Source: Silene conica (Eukaryota > Streptophyta > Magnoliopsida > Caryophyllales > Caryophyllaceae). Taken from it: a stretch of DNA of 64,000 nt. Made by a program: the position numbers and the translations under genes. The stretch's first letter is position 1. Every line of letters starts with the position of its first letter. The notes under the pieces were generated by a model that worked only from the letters and a program-made list of their open reading frames with translations, was not told where the DNA came from and made no database searches. The stretch spans positions 19,104,501-19,168,500 of the forward strand of contig CM055317.2 of assembly GCA_029255685.2 (NCBI GenBank), in the 5' to 3' direction. This document shows positions 10,542 through 22,472 of this stretch, one piece after another.

Positions 10542-11077
10542 CACTACAAAATACTAACGTATTTGCGACGGATAGGTCCGTCGCAATCAGGGGAATTCCT
10601 TCGCAAACAGGAGATTTGCGACGGATTTGTGACGGACACTGTCTGTCGCGTTTTTCTATCGCAAAATGAATTTGTGCGAAGGATTTGTCCGTCGCAAAAT
10701 TTTGCGACGGAATGGTTAAGTTTTGCGACGGATTTTCCGTCGCAAGAATTGACTGACTTTGACCAAAATGTCAAAGTCAGTCAAGATTGACTTTGACCCT
10801 TGCGACGGAATTTTCGTCACAAAATTTGACTGACTTTGACCCTTACCAAAAAGTCAGTCAAGTTTTGCGATGGAAATTCCGTCGCAAGGTTCAATATTTG
10901 CGACGGAATGTCCGTCGCAAACCTTCCCGCCATTTGACTTTCAGTTCGCGGGTAGGGAAATTTTGGATCCGTCGCAAATAAAAAGTCCGTCGCAAATTCC
11001 GTCGCAAGACAGTATTTGCGATGGAATATATGTCCGTCGCAAAAATTCCGTCGCAAATCAGCTATTTTCTTGTAGTG
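10542..11077. mobile_element. CACTA-type MITE with TTTGCGACGGA subterminal repeats, copy 1
   Basis: It begins CACTACAAAATAC and ends ATTTTCTTGTAGTG, flanked by the 3-bp target duplication GTC (10539-10541 and 11078-11080), the hallmark of CACTA elements. The interior is filled with TTTGCGACGGA and its complement TCCGTCGCAAA at least a dozen times, plus short GTCAAAGTCAGTCAA repeats. It has no coding capacity. The same terminal and subterminal motifs occur at the left end of the coding CACTA element at 58006, which makes that family the likely source of transposase. Confidence 0.9.
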
Positions 11078-11080
11078 GTC

Positions 11081-11534
11081 ACAAGCCTGGGTTGGACGAA
11101 GCATTGCAACGTTCATCCATGAAGAAACCTTTATAGTCTTCATCTTCCAAAGAAATTCGAGAAAAATGAAATTCAAACCCAGAAATTCGAGAAACAATGG
11201 AGAAACACGCATTCAATCATGCATTATTACAATCTAATCCAACAAATAACGAAATTAACAACTAAACAACAATCTATGAACAAAACAACAGTTTCGAATT
11301 AAATTTAAACCAATTTCTAACAAACTGAAAATTCACAGAAAAACTTATTCAAATGTTTAATTTCTAACAAAATTGATGCAAAGAATTTGCTAATCATATA
11401 CATACAATATGTCATTCAGAAACAATTTCTACACTAATTTTACAATTTCATACAAAAAAATCGAAAAAAATAAGAATACATACATGAAAATGACGGTGGT
11501 GAGCAACTTGTGGGGCACGGTGGTCGTTTACAGT
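11081..11534. other. MULE interior without a gene
   Basis: One last CCATGG-array unit, then AT-rich sequence up to the chromovirus target site. No gene is supported. It is collinear with 48638-49091. Confidence 0.55.
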
Positions 11535-11539
11535 GCTGG

Positions 11540-12711
11540 TGTAATATCTCGAAAATTGATTACGACATCTACGTGATTTTGTCGTGTCAATAGCTTTTTC
11601 TTTTAAATGATTTCGACACAAGATATGTATTGATCAAGTGGTATTGGTTTGTGTTGACTAAGGGGTTTGAACTCGAGACCATGGGAACACTTGTATGGGC
11701 CTCGAGTTCTGTGCATACCTTTCAGCCGACACTTAACGTTTTTCAAACTTTCACAACTAACCCCCACCCCTTCCGTCATTTTTATAAAGAGGAAACCTAA
11801 ACCTAGTTTACCCTAATTCTCATACAAACATACACATCTACAGCCGACATAGCAGGGAGTAAGTAGGTGGTACTCACGGTGGTCATAAGGCGGTTTAAGG
11901 GTGGTCGAAATTGGTCAGAAGTAGGTATGTCAGCACGTATCTTCCTTTTTCCTGCGTTTTTCCTGCGTTTTCAGTAGGTAATTCAATCGTGTAAATCGTG
12001 TCTATGGGTTCTGATTTTTTATATAACCTTGACCTATGACGTTGGTAGTTACGTTTAGACCATATGGGAGTCACCTTTGGCCACCGAGGGCCACTAGTCG
12101 TGGTGGTTCTATCGTCTGTGTCAACTCACCTTGTTTTCGTTTCAAACAGAGTTTGGAAACGAGTTGTTTTGTGTGGGATTTTGATGTTAATTATGTTAAT
12201 GCTTATTCTGGGTATGAGTGTAAGTAGACTGGTGGTGTTGTGGGGAGCTTCAGGGTGGTTGTCTCGGTGGTTACAGGTGGTGGAGTCAGAGTCGAAGGGG
12301 GGGTTCGTTGTAACTGTTGTCTCGGTTCATGGTGGTTATGCGAATACAAGGGTGGTTTGGGGGTGGTAACACCGTTGACTCGGGGGAGGTCGACACGGTG
12401 TTACCATCGTGGCTGATGGGTCTGTCGTCAAGGGTGGCTTTGGTGGTGGTCTAGGATGGTGTCGGGGGCTGAGTGTTTGTCGATGAGAGTGCAGATCCGT
12501 CTGGTCGTGAGGTTGGGCGAGGAACCAGGCCTCGTTTGGGCCCTGGTTCATCTCGCCGGCAGCCAACGAGGGGGTGTCTGGTGGTTGTGGAGGTGGCAGG
12601 AGGTACTGGGTACGGAGTTTGGTGGTTGTTGGTGGTTGTGGTGGTGTCACGCGGTGGTAAAAAGGGGGGTTTGAGTCGTGGGTTGGAGAGTCGGGGTAGG
12701 GGCTGTTTTGC

Positions 12712-12761
<50 letters not shown>

Positions 12762-13694
12762 AGTATTGTTATTATCATTTACATTGGATTTTATTAATAG
12801 AGTTAGTAATTTATATTTTGGAACTATTTAAGAAAGTTATATTTTTAGAAAGTTACCATTTTGGTAGTTACTATTTTAGGAAACTGGCCTTTTTAGGAAG
12901 TTACTATAAATAGACTACGTACTTATGTTACGGGATCTAGGGAGTCTTATTAATTATACGTATTATGTGTTTAGGTAACGTTTTCCGAGTGGAACATTTT
13001 TAGCAGCTGTGCAAGTGACAATTTCATCCGGCTGTTGAGGTAGGGGATATATATCTGTGGTTGCATTATGACATGAAGTGTATGTGTTGCTTATTATAAG
13101 ATTGATATAATTGATTATGAATGTATTTTGAATTGTTGATTATTATCGATTATTGTGGAGAACGGGATTTGTGAAATGGGTCTTGTGATACGGGTCTTGT
13201 GATATGGGACTTGTGATATGGCCATGGAGGGGTGGTGTGTTGGAGGTGTGGTGTGATGGAGGTGGAAGTGGAGGACTGGTTGATGAGGAGATGGAAGGAA
13301 ACTGTATTATGTTATTTCATGTCTTAACTATATTGTCTACTCAACCTCGTGTTGACCCTGTGTGTTTTGTATATGTCTGTGTTGATCCAATTTATTGGGG
13401 AGCAGAATGACAGGTTTAGACTTATGGAAGCTGGAAGGGAGGAGAGGCCATGGACCAGACCTGTCTAGTGCTAGCTCACTTATTTAGTCCTTCCACCTTG
13501 TCTGAACTTTTAGTATTTGTTTTGGAAGACAGTTGTAAAGATCTTGTTATACTGATGTTATCACTTTTAAGTTACTTAATAAAATGCTGCGTTTCTTTCC
13601 TTTGTTATCTACTACCTCGGTTATCCGAGATGATAACACCGTTGGTTATTTTGGGAGTCCTAGTTCATGTCTCTAAATAAATGGGGGTGTTACA
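11540..13694 (+). repeat. Chromovirus 5' LTR
   Basis: 2155 bp, TGTAATA...TGTTACA. It contains a G/T-rich stretch (12090-12670), a (TTA)n microsatellite at about 12714-12763, and a run of short open frames conserved between LTR copies that look non-coding. Confidence 0.9.
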
Positions 13695-13714
13695 AAGTGA
13701 TATCAGAGTGAACG
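13695..13714 (+). other. Primer-binding site, degenerate tRNA-iMet type
   Basis: Immediately after the LTR, TGATATCAGAGTGAAC matches the usual TGGTATCAGAGC core with two changes. Confidence 0.65.
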
Positions 13715-13879
13715 ATCCTCAGGCCTAACCTAATGAACCCAATGAATGTAGGAAAGTCTAAATAAAATGAATCCCGGGATAGGACTATTAGGAGCACACC
13801 AAAGGTAAAGGATGAGTCTGGGCCCCCCTCACCTGAATTTCAAAAGAGCAAACTAAGGGAAGAATTCGAACTTTTTCGA

Positions 13880-14335
13880 ATGACTGTGGAGGTTTACTAC
13901 AGGAAGTTTCTTCAGTTACTGAGCCATGTTGGGGAAATGGGGATGGATGAGGCAATGCTTGCCATGAAGTTTGAGAGAGGGTTAACCATCGTTGTCAAGA
14001 AGAGACTTATTGCAGCACCACCCACTACTGTCCGTGATATCTATTTGCGGGCTGGGGCAGCAGAGAGACTCGCCGACATGATAAGGGAGGAGAAGAAGAC
14101 AAGGAGTGAAAAGAAAAAGACAGAGACCTTGAGTGAAAATTCGGGGTCGAAAAAGCAGATTTCTAATAGGTAAAGTGGGTATTTTACCAACAGTGCCTCA
14201 ACAAGTACAAGGAACCAGGGTGGAGGTAACTACAAGAGTGGGGGTTCGGGAACCAGTTATGTGGGGATAGTGTGCTATGGTTGTGGGAAGACAGGACACA
14301 AGCAAGCGGTGTGTCGATCTTCAGGAGGATACTAG
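13880..14335 (+). pseudogene. Chromovirus gag remnant with zinc knuckle
   Basis: Only the C-terminal part of the capsid domain is left (97 codons from 13880: 'YYRKFLQLLSHVGEMGMDEA', 'FERGL', 'YLRAGAAERLAD'), then a basic region. An in-frame TAA at 14171 interrupts it. The same frame then encodes a CCHC knuckle, CYGCGKTGHKQAVC, at 14273-14314 before a TAG near 14333. The N-terminal half of gag is absent: little more than 150 bp separate the primer site from this segment. The protease continues in a different frame. Confidence 0.82.
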
Positions 14336-17270
14336 GGGTTACCGTACTCCAACTTCAGGGTACAGTGGATCCCGCATGAATACTTCAGGGAGTGGAGGAT
14401 ATCGTACTCCTATGTCGGGTTATGGGGGAAACGCGAGGTCTGGTACTAGCAACAACTACCAGAAGAGCTATAACAACTATCAAAATCGTTCCCACCATAA
14501 CCAGTACAACGGGAGTGGCAGTAACCAGAAGGCCGGAACTGAAGGGAACCAACAGTCAGGAGCAGCCACTACTAGCCAGAGTGGGGTGAAGACCAATGGC
14601 AAACTCTTTGCCATGGAGAAGCAGGCTGCCAAGGATGATGCCCATGTCGTGACTGGTACTTTTCTCGTGAACCTTAAACCTACATTTGTACTTTTTGATT
14701 CCGGAGCTACCCATTCTTTTGTGTCTAGAGAGCATGCTAGGGTGTTAGAGCTTGACATCTATGATTGGATTGAGGATTCTGTAACAATATCATCTGGGGA
14801 ATCTGTGTCATGTAATAGGGTCTATAGGAGTGTGCCCATCAAGATTGGGGAGGTAGTTTTCCATTGCGATCTTATCGAGTTTCCGTTGGGGGACTTTGAG
14901 GTAATCCTTGGGATGGATTGGTTGGGAAAATATCGAGCTTTTATAGACTGTTACCAAAAGAAGATTTCTTTGAAGGGACCCAAGGGAGTGAGGGTGACTT
15001 ATAGGGGATTCGTGGTTAAACCTAAGGTCAAATTCTTATCTGTTAATACCCTTAAGTCTAATCTGAGAAAGGGGGATAGTTTGATCTTGTGTCAAATGTG
15101 GAATTGTGAGGCAGAGACTCCGAAGGTTAGCGAGATACCTGTGGTGAGGGAGTTTGAGGGAGTGTTCCGGGATGATGTGTCAGGGTTGCCACCTAGGAGA
15201 GAGGTCGACTTTTCTATCGATCTAAAGCCTGGAGCATGACCAATATCAAAATCACCTTACCGTATGGGACCGAAGGAGATGGATGAATTAAAGAAGCAAT
15301 TGGATGAATTGACTGAAAAGGGATTCATCCGACCTAGTGTGTCACCCTAGGGAGCACCAGTGCTGTTTGTGAAGAAGAAAGACGAGAGTCTGAGGCTTGG
15401 CGTTGATTATCAAGAGCTGAAAAATGTGACCGTTAAGAATCGTTGCCCCTTGCCTAGAATTGATGATCTGTTCAACCAGTTGAGTGGAGCTGGAGTTTTC
15501 TCAATAATTGATCTGAGATCGGGCTATCACCAATTGAGGATTAACGACGAGGACATTCCCAAGACCGCATTTAGAACAAGGTATGGCCACTATGAATTCG
15601 TGGTTATATCGATCGGGTTGACTAATGCACCAGCAGTTTTCATGGATTTGATGAACCGAGTATTCAGTCCGTACCTGGATAAGTTCATGGTTATGTTTAT
15701 CGATGACATTTTAGTGTATTCTAAGAGTGAGGAAGAGCACGAAGAGCACCTGAGAGTAGTACTGAAGACTTTAGAGGAGAATGAGTTGTATGCCAAGTTA
15801 AGTAAGTGCGAGTTCAGGTTAAAGAAAGTTGTTTTCCTGGGTTATGTGATTTCCAAGGAAGGGGGTGTATGTGGACCCTAGTAAGATCGAAGTGGTGACC
15901 AGATGGCAAAGGCCGAAGAATGTGGGTGAGATCCGAAGTTTCTTGGGATTGGCTGGGTATTACAGGAGGTTCGTCAAATATTTCTCGAAGTTAGCTAAAC
16001 CGTTCACATCGTTGATGAGGAAGGAGAACCGTTTCATTTGGGAGGAGGGTTGTGAGAAGGCGTTCTTAACCCTTAAGGAACGCCTGACAACAGCTCCTAT
16101 CCTTGCCTTACGTGATGGGAGCGACAATTTCGAAGTTTACATTGACGCTTCTAAGCATGGTCTGGGGTGTGTATTAATGCAGAATAGGAGAGTGATAGCG
16201 TATGCTTCCCGTTAGTTGAAGACCTACGAGGAGAACTATCCTACCCATGATTTGGAGCAGGGGGTCGTGGTCTTTGCACTAAAACTATGGCGCCACAATC
16301 TTTACGGAGCCACATTTAAGGTGCTTTCTGACCACAAAAGCTTGAAGTACATCTATACCCAGCGAGAGTTGAATATGAGACAAAAGAGGTGGATAGAGTT
16401 GATTGGTGACTACGATATACAGATTATCTACCATGAAGGCAAAGCTAATGTGGTGGCCGATGTCTTGAGTAGGAAATCCGTTCACGCATTGAGTAGTGCC
16501 AGATCAAGGGTGAGACTGCATAGTGAGTTGGGAGAAATGGGAATTTACATGATTCGGAAAGGGGATACTCTTAGTGATCTGACAGTGGAGCCAGAGTTGT
16601 ATGGAGAAATCAGAGAATTGCAAAAGGAGGATTTGAGGATCCATAGGTGGCAAGGAATGCTCGAGGGAAGTGGTAATGAGACCGATTCCAAATTCAGTGT
16701 CCATTCTGACGGTATTCTGAGATTCAGTGGGAGATGGTGTGTTCCGGATAATGATGAGTTGAAAAAGAAGATTCTAACTGAAGGTCATGCTACGCCATAC
16801 TCCGTGCACCCAGGGGGTGATAAGGTATACAAAGACCTTAAGAAGGCATTATGGTGGCCCAATATGAAGAAGGAGGTTGCCAAGTTTGTGTCGCGGTGCT
16901 TAACGTTTCAGAGGGTAAAAGGTGAGCATAAGAGACCTCAAGGAAAGATTCAGCCACTAGATGTACCTGAGTGGAAATGGGAGAATATTTCCATGGATTT
17001 CATCATGGGGTTGCCTAGAACTCAGAAGGGCAACAACATGATCTGGGTAATTGTGGATAGGTTGACCAAGTCCGCTCACTTTATTCCAATGAAAGATACC
17101 TGGAGTAAGGCTGAGTTGGCCAAGTCATATGTGTAGAATGTGGTCAAGTTGCATGATGTTCCCAAGGATATTGTTTCCGATTGCGACTCGAGATTTATCT
17201 CTAGGTTTTGGCAAGAGCTGCAGTCCGCGTTGGGCACACAGTTAAAGATGAGTACGGCTTTTCATCCAAC
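14277..17270 (+). pseudogene. Chromovirus pol, first part: protease, reverse transcriptase, RNase H, integrase core
   Basis: Protease: FVLFDSGATHSFVS holds the catalytic Asp, with GMDWL downstream. Stop TGA near 15237. Reverse transcriptase: RPSVSP[14 protein letters not shown] (TAG at 15349 where the family has Trp), then [16 protein letters not shown] and the catalytic [10 protein letters not shown] frameshift near 15865 precedes [14 protein letters not shown]. RNase [15 protein letters not shown], a TAG at 16213 after AYASR, then LSDHKSLKYI and ADVLSRK. Integrase: a zinc region with GHATPYSVHPG, then WENISMDFIMGLP and WVIVDRLTKSAHFIP with the first two acidic residues, and TAG at 17134. 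Coding stops at STAFHPT where another LTR element is inserted. Non-functional; domain identification is secure. Confidence 0.92.
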
Positions 17271-18265
17271 TGTGGGGAATAAAGCATGTATTCGCCCTAA
17301 ACTTGCAGGATTATAATGAAAATTACAGTTGTGATTATAGTCATAAGATAAATGAAAACATGAATAGAGTACAACCTTTAGTCCTTGTGCGAAAGGCCTA
17401 AGAACAGGAATTAACACAAATTCCCTCCTATAACTTGCACCCAAGACTTAGATTGAGACGATGCCGCGTGTGCTAGAAATCCTCTCCAACTGCCTTGCAA
17501 TATAGGGAGAGCTATTGAGGTTTTAGATGTGAGATCTGAGGTTTTGGGAGAAGAGTGCTCTCAAAACCCTAATTTTCCTTGAGATTTGTTTTACACTCAA
17601 ACAAGAGTAGTCTGACATAAGGAGAGTCCTCCTCCTTATGTAGCTCTTGGCCGAAAATTTCGAATAGGGTAGGAGTGGGCTTTCCACTCTTACCTTATTC
17701 TAATTCGTGATTCGACCCATTTAGCTAAAATTTATTCGCGGGTTTTATTTATAAATCGTAACATGTTATCAGATATTAATACAGTCGATATATTAATAAT
17801 GGTCTGATAAAAACGATATTGTATAATTACCCAAATTAATATAACAGTTTATATTAATTCGCGAATACAACATTTAATTAAATATAACTGCTTATATTTA
17901 ATTTTACGAATTAAACATGTAATCCGTATTAGCTAAAATTATTTAATCCGTATTAAATAATAATCTCAACATCTTATTGACTAATTTAATAGTCAATACC
18001 TCTGACTAACTGTTTAGTCATATTCGGCATAAATGTGACTGTATTTTCATACCTTCACATCTCTCAAACGTGTCCTATAGGTGTGACGTATAGGGACCAG
18101 TTGATCACCGCCATCCGTATGACAATAACGTCAAACTTATCTAGCAAGCCAACCGTTATTGATAAACGTGGATCAACTGGTAATAATACTGAAGTATGCC
18201 CTTGTGATCCTTAAAGAGATTTAATAAGTCATTGTACTTAATTGTCAAGGACACCAGCCCCAACA
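17271..18265 (-). repeat. LTR of the coding-free element (3' LTR in its own orientation)
   Basis: TGTGGGGAATAAAG...AGCCCCAACA on the plus strand. The same LTR family occurs as a more diverged solo copy at 22473-23473. Confidence 0.9.
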
Positions 18266-18944
18266 ATCTCCCACTTGTCCGTACAAGGGTATGTGCAATG
18301 ACGTTATCACACTACATGTGGAGGACACAAGGCTCCAACAAACTCCCACTTGTCCGTACAAGTGTAGGTGCGATAACCGATTCTCATATCCTTTTAAAAT
18401 TTCTCCCACTCAATGTAAGACAATTTGCAAATCCGCATTCGCAAAGGTCGTATCTCACAAGCGATCTGTATCAAGAGTGGTTTCCCCGACTAGAGAGTAA
18501 CTTAACTGATAAAACGAATCTGTATTGGAGCATGGCCATGCATTTCAGTTACTACTCCTCGAGTGGCCCTGAGAAATGATAAAAATCCTGATAAGGGTTT
18601 GGATATTTCCCTCAACTCGAATCCTGCCGATATCGCGCAGCATGAAATAACCCAGAAAAAATCCTCTTGGCCCCTGTTACGATGACCGTGGGAAAGAAAC
18701 CAAAGTTACCCAAAATCTGCCTTAATCTCAAGAGACAGTTGAAAGTCAAAAGACTCGACTCTAAGGAACACTATGGAGGTCCTATCCACAACCTGGCTCT
18801 GATAATATGTATCAAACGAGGGTGAACCGTTTCACAAAATTAATAATATACTATTTCCGTATATAGTATATTACTAAAGGCCATGTGAAAATAAAACATG
18901 TTATTTTCGAAAAATAAAAAAAAACGAGTCTGTTACAGGGGGGA

Positions 18945-19316
18945 GGTCGACCGACCTAAACAAGTGGTCAACCCACCTCCAAACGAGAAACAGAAACTTT
19001 CTGCAACAGCAAAATCGGTCGACCGACCTATCAATTAGGTCGACCGACCAACAGGCAGTAAAAACGAATTTCAGAAAAACGCAAAACGCTGCACCTTTTG
19101 AAATTTAAACAAGTTTTTACCTTTTAAACTTTGATTAAAACAAGTAAATCAAAATTAACATCAACAAGGGTTCACATATTGTCAAGAATATCGATTAATT
19201 AACAATATGTAAACAGGAATCGAAAAACAAGATCGATTACTCACAAAAGAAAAACTTTCGAAACAGAAAATTACACAGGAGGCGGTCGACCGACCGCAAC
19301 AGGGGGTCGATCGACC
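18945..19316. repeat. Paired GGTCGACCGACC motifs, 21 bp apart
   Basis: Three pairs of near-palindromic 12-mers: starts 18945/18966 (second diverged), 19017/19038 and 19284/19305. Start-to-start distance is 21 bp each time while the 9-bp spacers differ. Each unit contains or resembles the GTCGAC palindrome. The same paired arrangement occurs in the unrelated element at 23880-30853. Confidence 0.85.
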
Positions 19317-19404
19317 GACTCAGCGACAGCACACGAATTTTAAGGTTTTAAAACTTATGAAAAACACAAAAGTAAAATTTTCATGGCCTGGCTCTGATAC
19401 CACT

Positions 19405-20399
19405 TGTGGGGAATAAAGCATGTATTCGCCCTAAACTTGCAGGATTATAATGAAAATTACAGTTGTGATTATAGTCATAAGATAAATGAAAACATGAATA
19501 GAGTACAACCTTTAGTCCTTGTGCGAAAGGCCTAAGAACAGGAATTAACACAAATTCCCTCCTATAACTTGCACCCAAGACTTAGATTGAGACGATGCCG
19601 CGTGTGCTAGAAATCCTCTCCAACTGCCTTGCAATATAGGGAGAGCTATTGAGGTTTTAGATGTGAGATCTGAGGTTTTGGGAGAAGAGTGCTCTCAAAA
19701 CCCTAATTTTCCTTGAGATTTGTTTTACACTCAAACAAGAGTAGTCTGACATAAGGAGAGTCCTCCTCCTTATGTAGCTCTTGGCCGAAAATTTCGAATA
19801 GGGTAGGAGTGGGCTTTCCACTCTTACCTTATTCTAATTCGTGATTCGACCCATTTAGCTAAAATTTATTTGCGGGTTTTATTTATAAATCGTAACATGT
19901 TATCAGATATTAATACAGTCGATATATTAATAATGGTCTGATAAAAACGATATTGTATAATTACCCAAATTAATATAACAGTTTATATTAATTCGCGAAT
20001 ACAACATTTAATTAAATATAACTGCTTATATTTAATTTTACGAATTAAACATGTAATCCGTATTAGCTAAAATTATTTAATCCGTATTAAATAATAATCT
20101 CAACATCTTATTGACTAATTTAATAGTCAATACCTCTGACTAACTGTTTAGTCATATTCGGCATAAATGTGACTGTATTTTCATACCTTCACATCTCTCA
20201 AACGTGTCCTATAGGTGTGACGTATAGGGACCAGTTGATCACCGCCATCCGTATGACAATAACGTCAAACTTATCTAGCAAGCCAACCGTTATTGATAAA
20301 CGTGGATCAACTGGTAATAATACTGAAGTATGCCCTTGTGATCCTTAAAGAGATTTAATAAGTCATTGTACTTAATTGTCAAGGACACCAGCCCCAACA
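19405..20399 (-). repeat. LTR of the coding-free element (5' LTR in its own orientation)
   Basis: Same length and, apart from one base noticed, the same sequence as 17271-18265. Confidence 0.9.
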
Positions 20400-20404
20400 C
20401 CAAC

Positions 20405-21166
20405 TACAGATGGTCAGACATAGAGAACCATTCAGACCTTGGAGGATATGCTACAAGCTTGTGTGCTGCAATTCGGGGGATCATGGGAGGAGCGATTGGG
20501 ATTGATAGAGTTTTCATATAATAATAGCTACCACGCTAGTATTGGTATGACTTCTTTTGAGGCTTTGTATGAGAGGAAGTGCCGGAGTCCTGTGTTGGGA
20601 TGATCGAGCTGATGCTGTGGTGCTAGGTACGGAAATGATTCAAGAGATGCTCGAGCAAGTCCAAATAATCAGACAGAAAATGAGAGCTGCCCAGGATCGA
20701 CAGAAGAGTTACGCAGATCTCAAGAGGAGTGACATTTCATTTGAAGCAGGAGAGAAAGTACTACTGAAGGTATCTCCAATGAAGGGTGTGATGAGGTTCG
20801 GAAAGCGTGGCAAGCTGAGTCAGAAGTTTATTGGACCATTTGAGATCTTGGACAGAGTTGGAGAGGTGGCATACCGATTAGATTTACCTCCAGCCCTATC
20901 CAAGGTCCATCATGTGTTCCATGTGTCTCAATTAAGGAAGTATGTGAGTGACTCATCGCACGTGTTGAGCCATTAGGTAATTGAAGTATATGAGCAACTT
21001 GCCTATGTTGAGACCCTGAAAGAGATTCTGGATAGGAAGGTTCGGAAGACTCGGAATGGAGAGACAGCGTTAGTAAAGGTCTTGTGGACCAATCACAACA
21101 TGGAAGAAGCGACATGGGAAGCTGAATCATTCATGAGGGAGCGTTACTCACATTTTTTTCTCTGAG
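20405..21166 (+). pseudogene. Chromovirus pol, last part: integrase end and chromodomain-like tail
   Basis: Picks up after the nested insertion. A TAG interrupts 'TDGQT' near 20416, then [29 protein letters not shown]-like '[13 protein letters not shown]', a broken stretch, and the GPY/F module QKFIGPFEILDRVG. It continues with HHVFHVSQLRKYV to a TAG near 20974. Beyond it, in the same frame, lies LVKVLWTNHNMEEATWEAES, the signature of the chromodomain-like tail that directs chromovirus integrase to chromatin. Confidence 0.88.
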
Positions 21167-21310
21167 GTAAGTTACGAGGACCTAACTCTTATTTTAAGGG
21201 AGGTGGAATGTAACATTCCGTGCTTTATTTGACTTTATCGTGTGGCGACCTTACTTTGAGTTCGAGTTCGAGGTGAGGTGAACATTTGGCGAACTTCGGG
21301 ATGAAGTTCA

Positions 21311-21327
21311 TTTTAAGGGGGGAAGAC
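21311..21327 (+). other. Chromovirus polypurine tract
   Basis: TTTTAAGGGGGGAAGAC directly precedes the 3' LTR. A second purine run (ttaagggaggtgga) lies about 110 bp upstream, near 21195. Confidence 0.75.
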
Positions 21328-22472
21328 TGTAATACCTCGAAAATTGATTACGACATCTACGTGATTTTGTCGTGTCAATAGCTTTTTCTTTTAAATGATT
21401 TTGACACAAGATATGTATTGATCAAGTGGTATTGGTTTGTGTTGACAAGGAGGTTTGAACTCGAGACCATGGGAACACTTGTATGGCCCTCGAGTTGTGT
21501 GCATACCTTTCAGCCCACACTTAACGTTTTTCAAACTTTCACAACCCCCACCCCTGCCGTCATTTTTATAAAGAGGAAACCTAAACCTAGTTTACCTTAA
21601 TTCTCATACAAACATACACATCTACAACCGACATAGCAGGGAGTAAGTAGGTGGTACTCACGGTGGTCATAAGGCGGTCTAAGGGTGGTCGAAATAGGTC
21701 AGAAGTAGGTATGTCAACACATATCTTCCTTTTTCCTGCGTTTTTCCTGCTTTTTCAGTAGGTAATTCAATCGTGTAAATCGTGTCTATGGGTTCTGATT
21801 TTTTAAATAACCTTGACCTATGACGTTGGTAGTTACGTTTAGACCATATGAGAGTCACCTTTGGCCACCGAGGGCCACCAGTCGTGGTAGTTCTGTCGTC
21901 TGTGTCAACTCACCTTGTTTTCGTTTCAAACAGAGTTTGGGAACGAGTTGTTTTGTGTGGGATTTCGATGTTAATTATGTTAATGCTTGTTCTGGGAATG
22001 AGTGTAAGTATACTGGTGGTGTTGTGGGGAGCGTCAGGGTGGTAGTCTCGGTGGTTACAGGTGGTGGAGTCAGAGTCGAAGGAGGGGTTCGTTGTAACTG
22101 TTGTCTCGGTTCATGGTGGTTATGCGAATACAGGGGTGGTTTGGGGGTGGTAACACCGTTGACTCGGGGGAGGTCGACACGGTGTTACCACCGTGGCTGA
22201 TGGGTCTGTTGTCAAGGGTGGCTTTGGTGGTGGTCTAGGGTGGTGTCGGGGGCTGAGTGTTTGTCGATGAGATTGCAGATCCGTCTGGTCGTGAGGTTGG
22301 GCGAGGAACCAGGCCTGGTTTGAGCCTTGGTTCATCTCGCCGGCAGCCAACGAGGGGGTGTCTGGTGGTTATGGAGGTGGGAGGAGGTACTGGGTACGGA
22401 GTTTGGTGGTTGTTGGTGGTTGTGGTGGTGTCACGCGGTGGTAAAAAGGGGGTTTGAGTCGTGGGTTGGAGA

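Larger units (their letters stand above)
17271..20399 (-). mobile_element. Coding-free LTR retrotransposon (LARD/TRIM-like), very recent
   Basis: Two 995-bp LTRs (17271-18265 and 19405-20399) flank 1139 bp of non-coding sequence; 5-bp target copies CCAAC lie at 17266-17270 and 20400-20404. On the minus strand the LTR runs TGTTGGGGCTGG...CCCCACA, a tRNA-iMet primer site TGGTATCAGAGCCAGG lies at 19385-19403, and a polypurine stretch adjoins 18266, so it is oriented opposite to its host. I found a single mismatch between the LTRs by eye (Tattcgcg versus Tatttgcg near 17735/19870). No gag or pol is present, so it depends on enzymes supplied in trans. It splits the chromovirus integrase. Confidence 0.9.

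Noticed and set aside
10870-11212. Arg/Ser-rich peptides on both strands in the CACTA MITE (also 48332-48769 and 58138-58526)
   Set aside because: They translate the GCGACGGA repeats; no codon pattern or conserved domain.
12036-12674. Several G/T-rich reading frames on both strands, also at 21820-22489 and 49554-50172
   Set aside because: All are in the same LTR segment, overlap each other in opposite strands and have low-complexity composition.
13204-13410. 68-residue frame repeated at 30974 and 51619
   Set aside because: It lies inside the chromovirus LTR in every case; the conservation follows from LTR identity, and the peptide has no recognisable domain.
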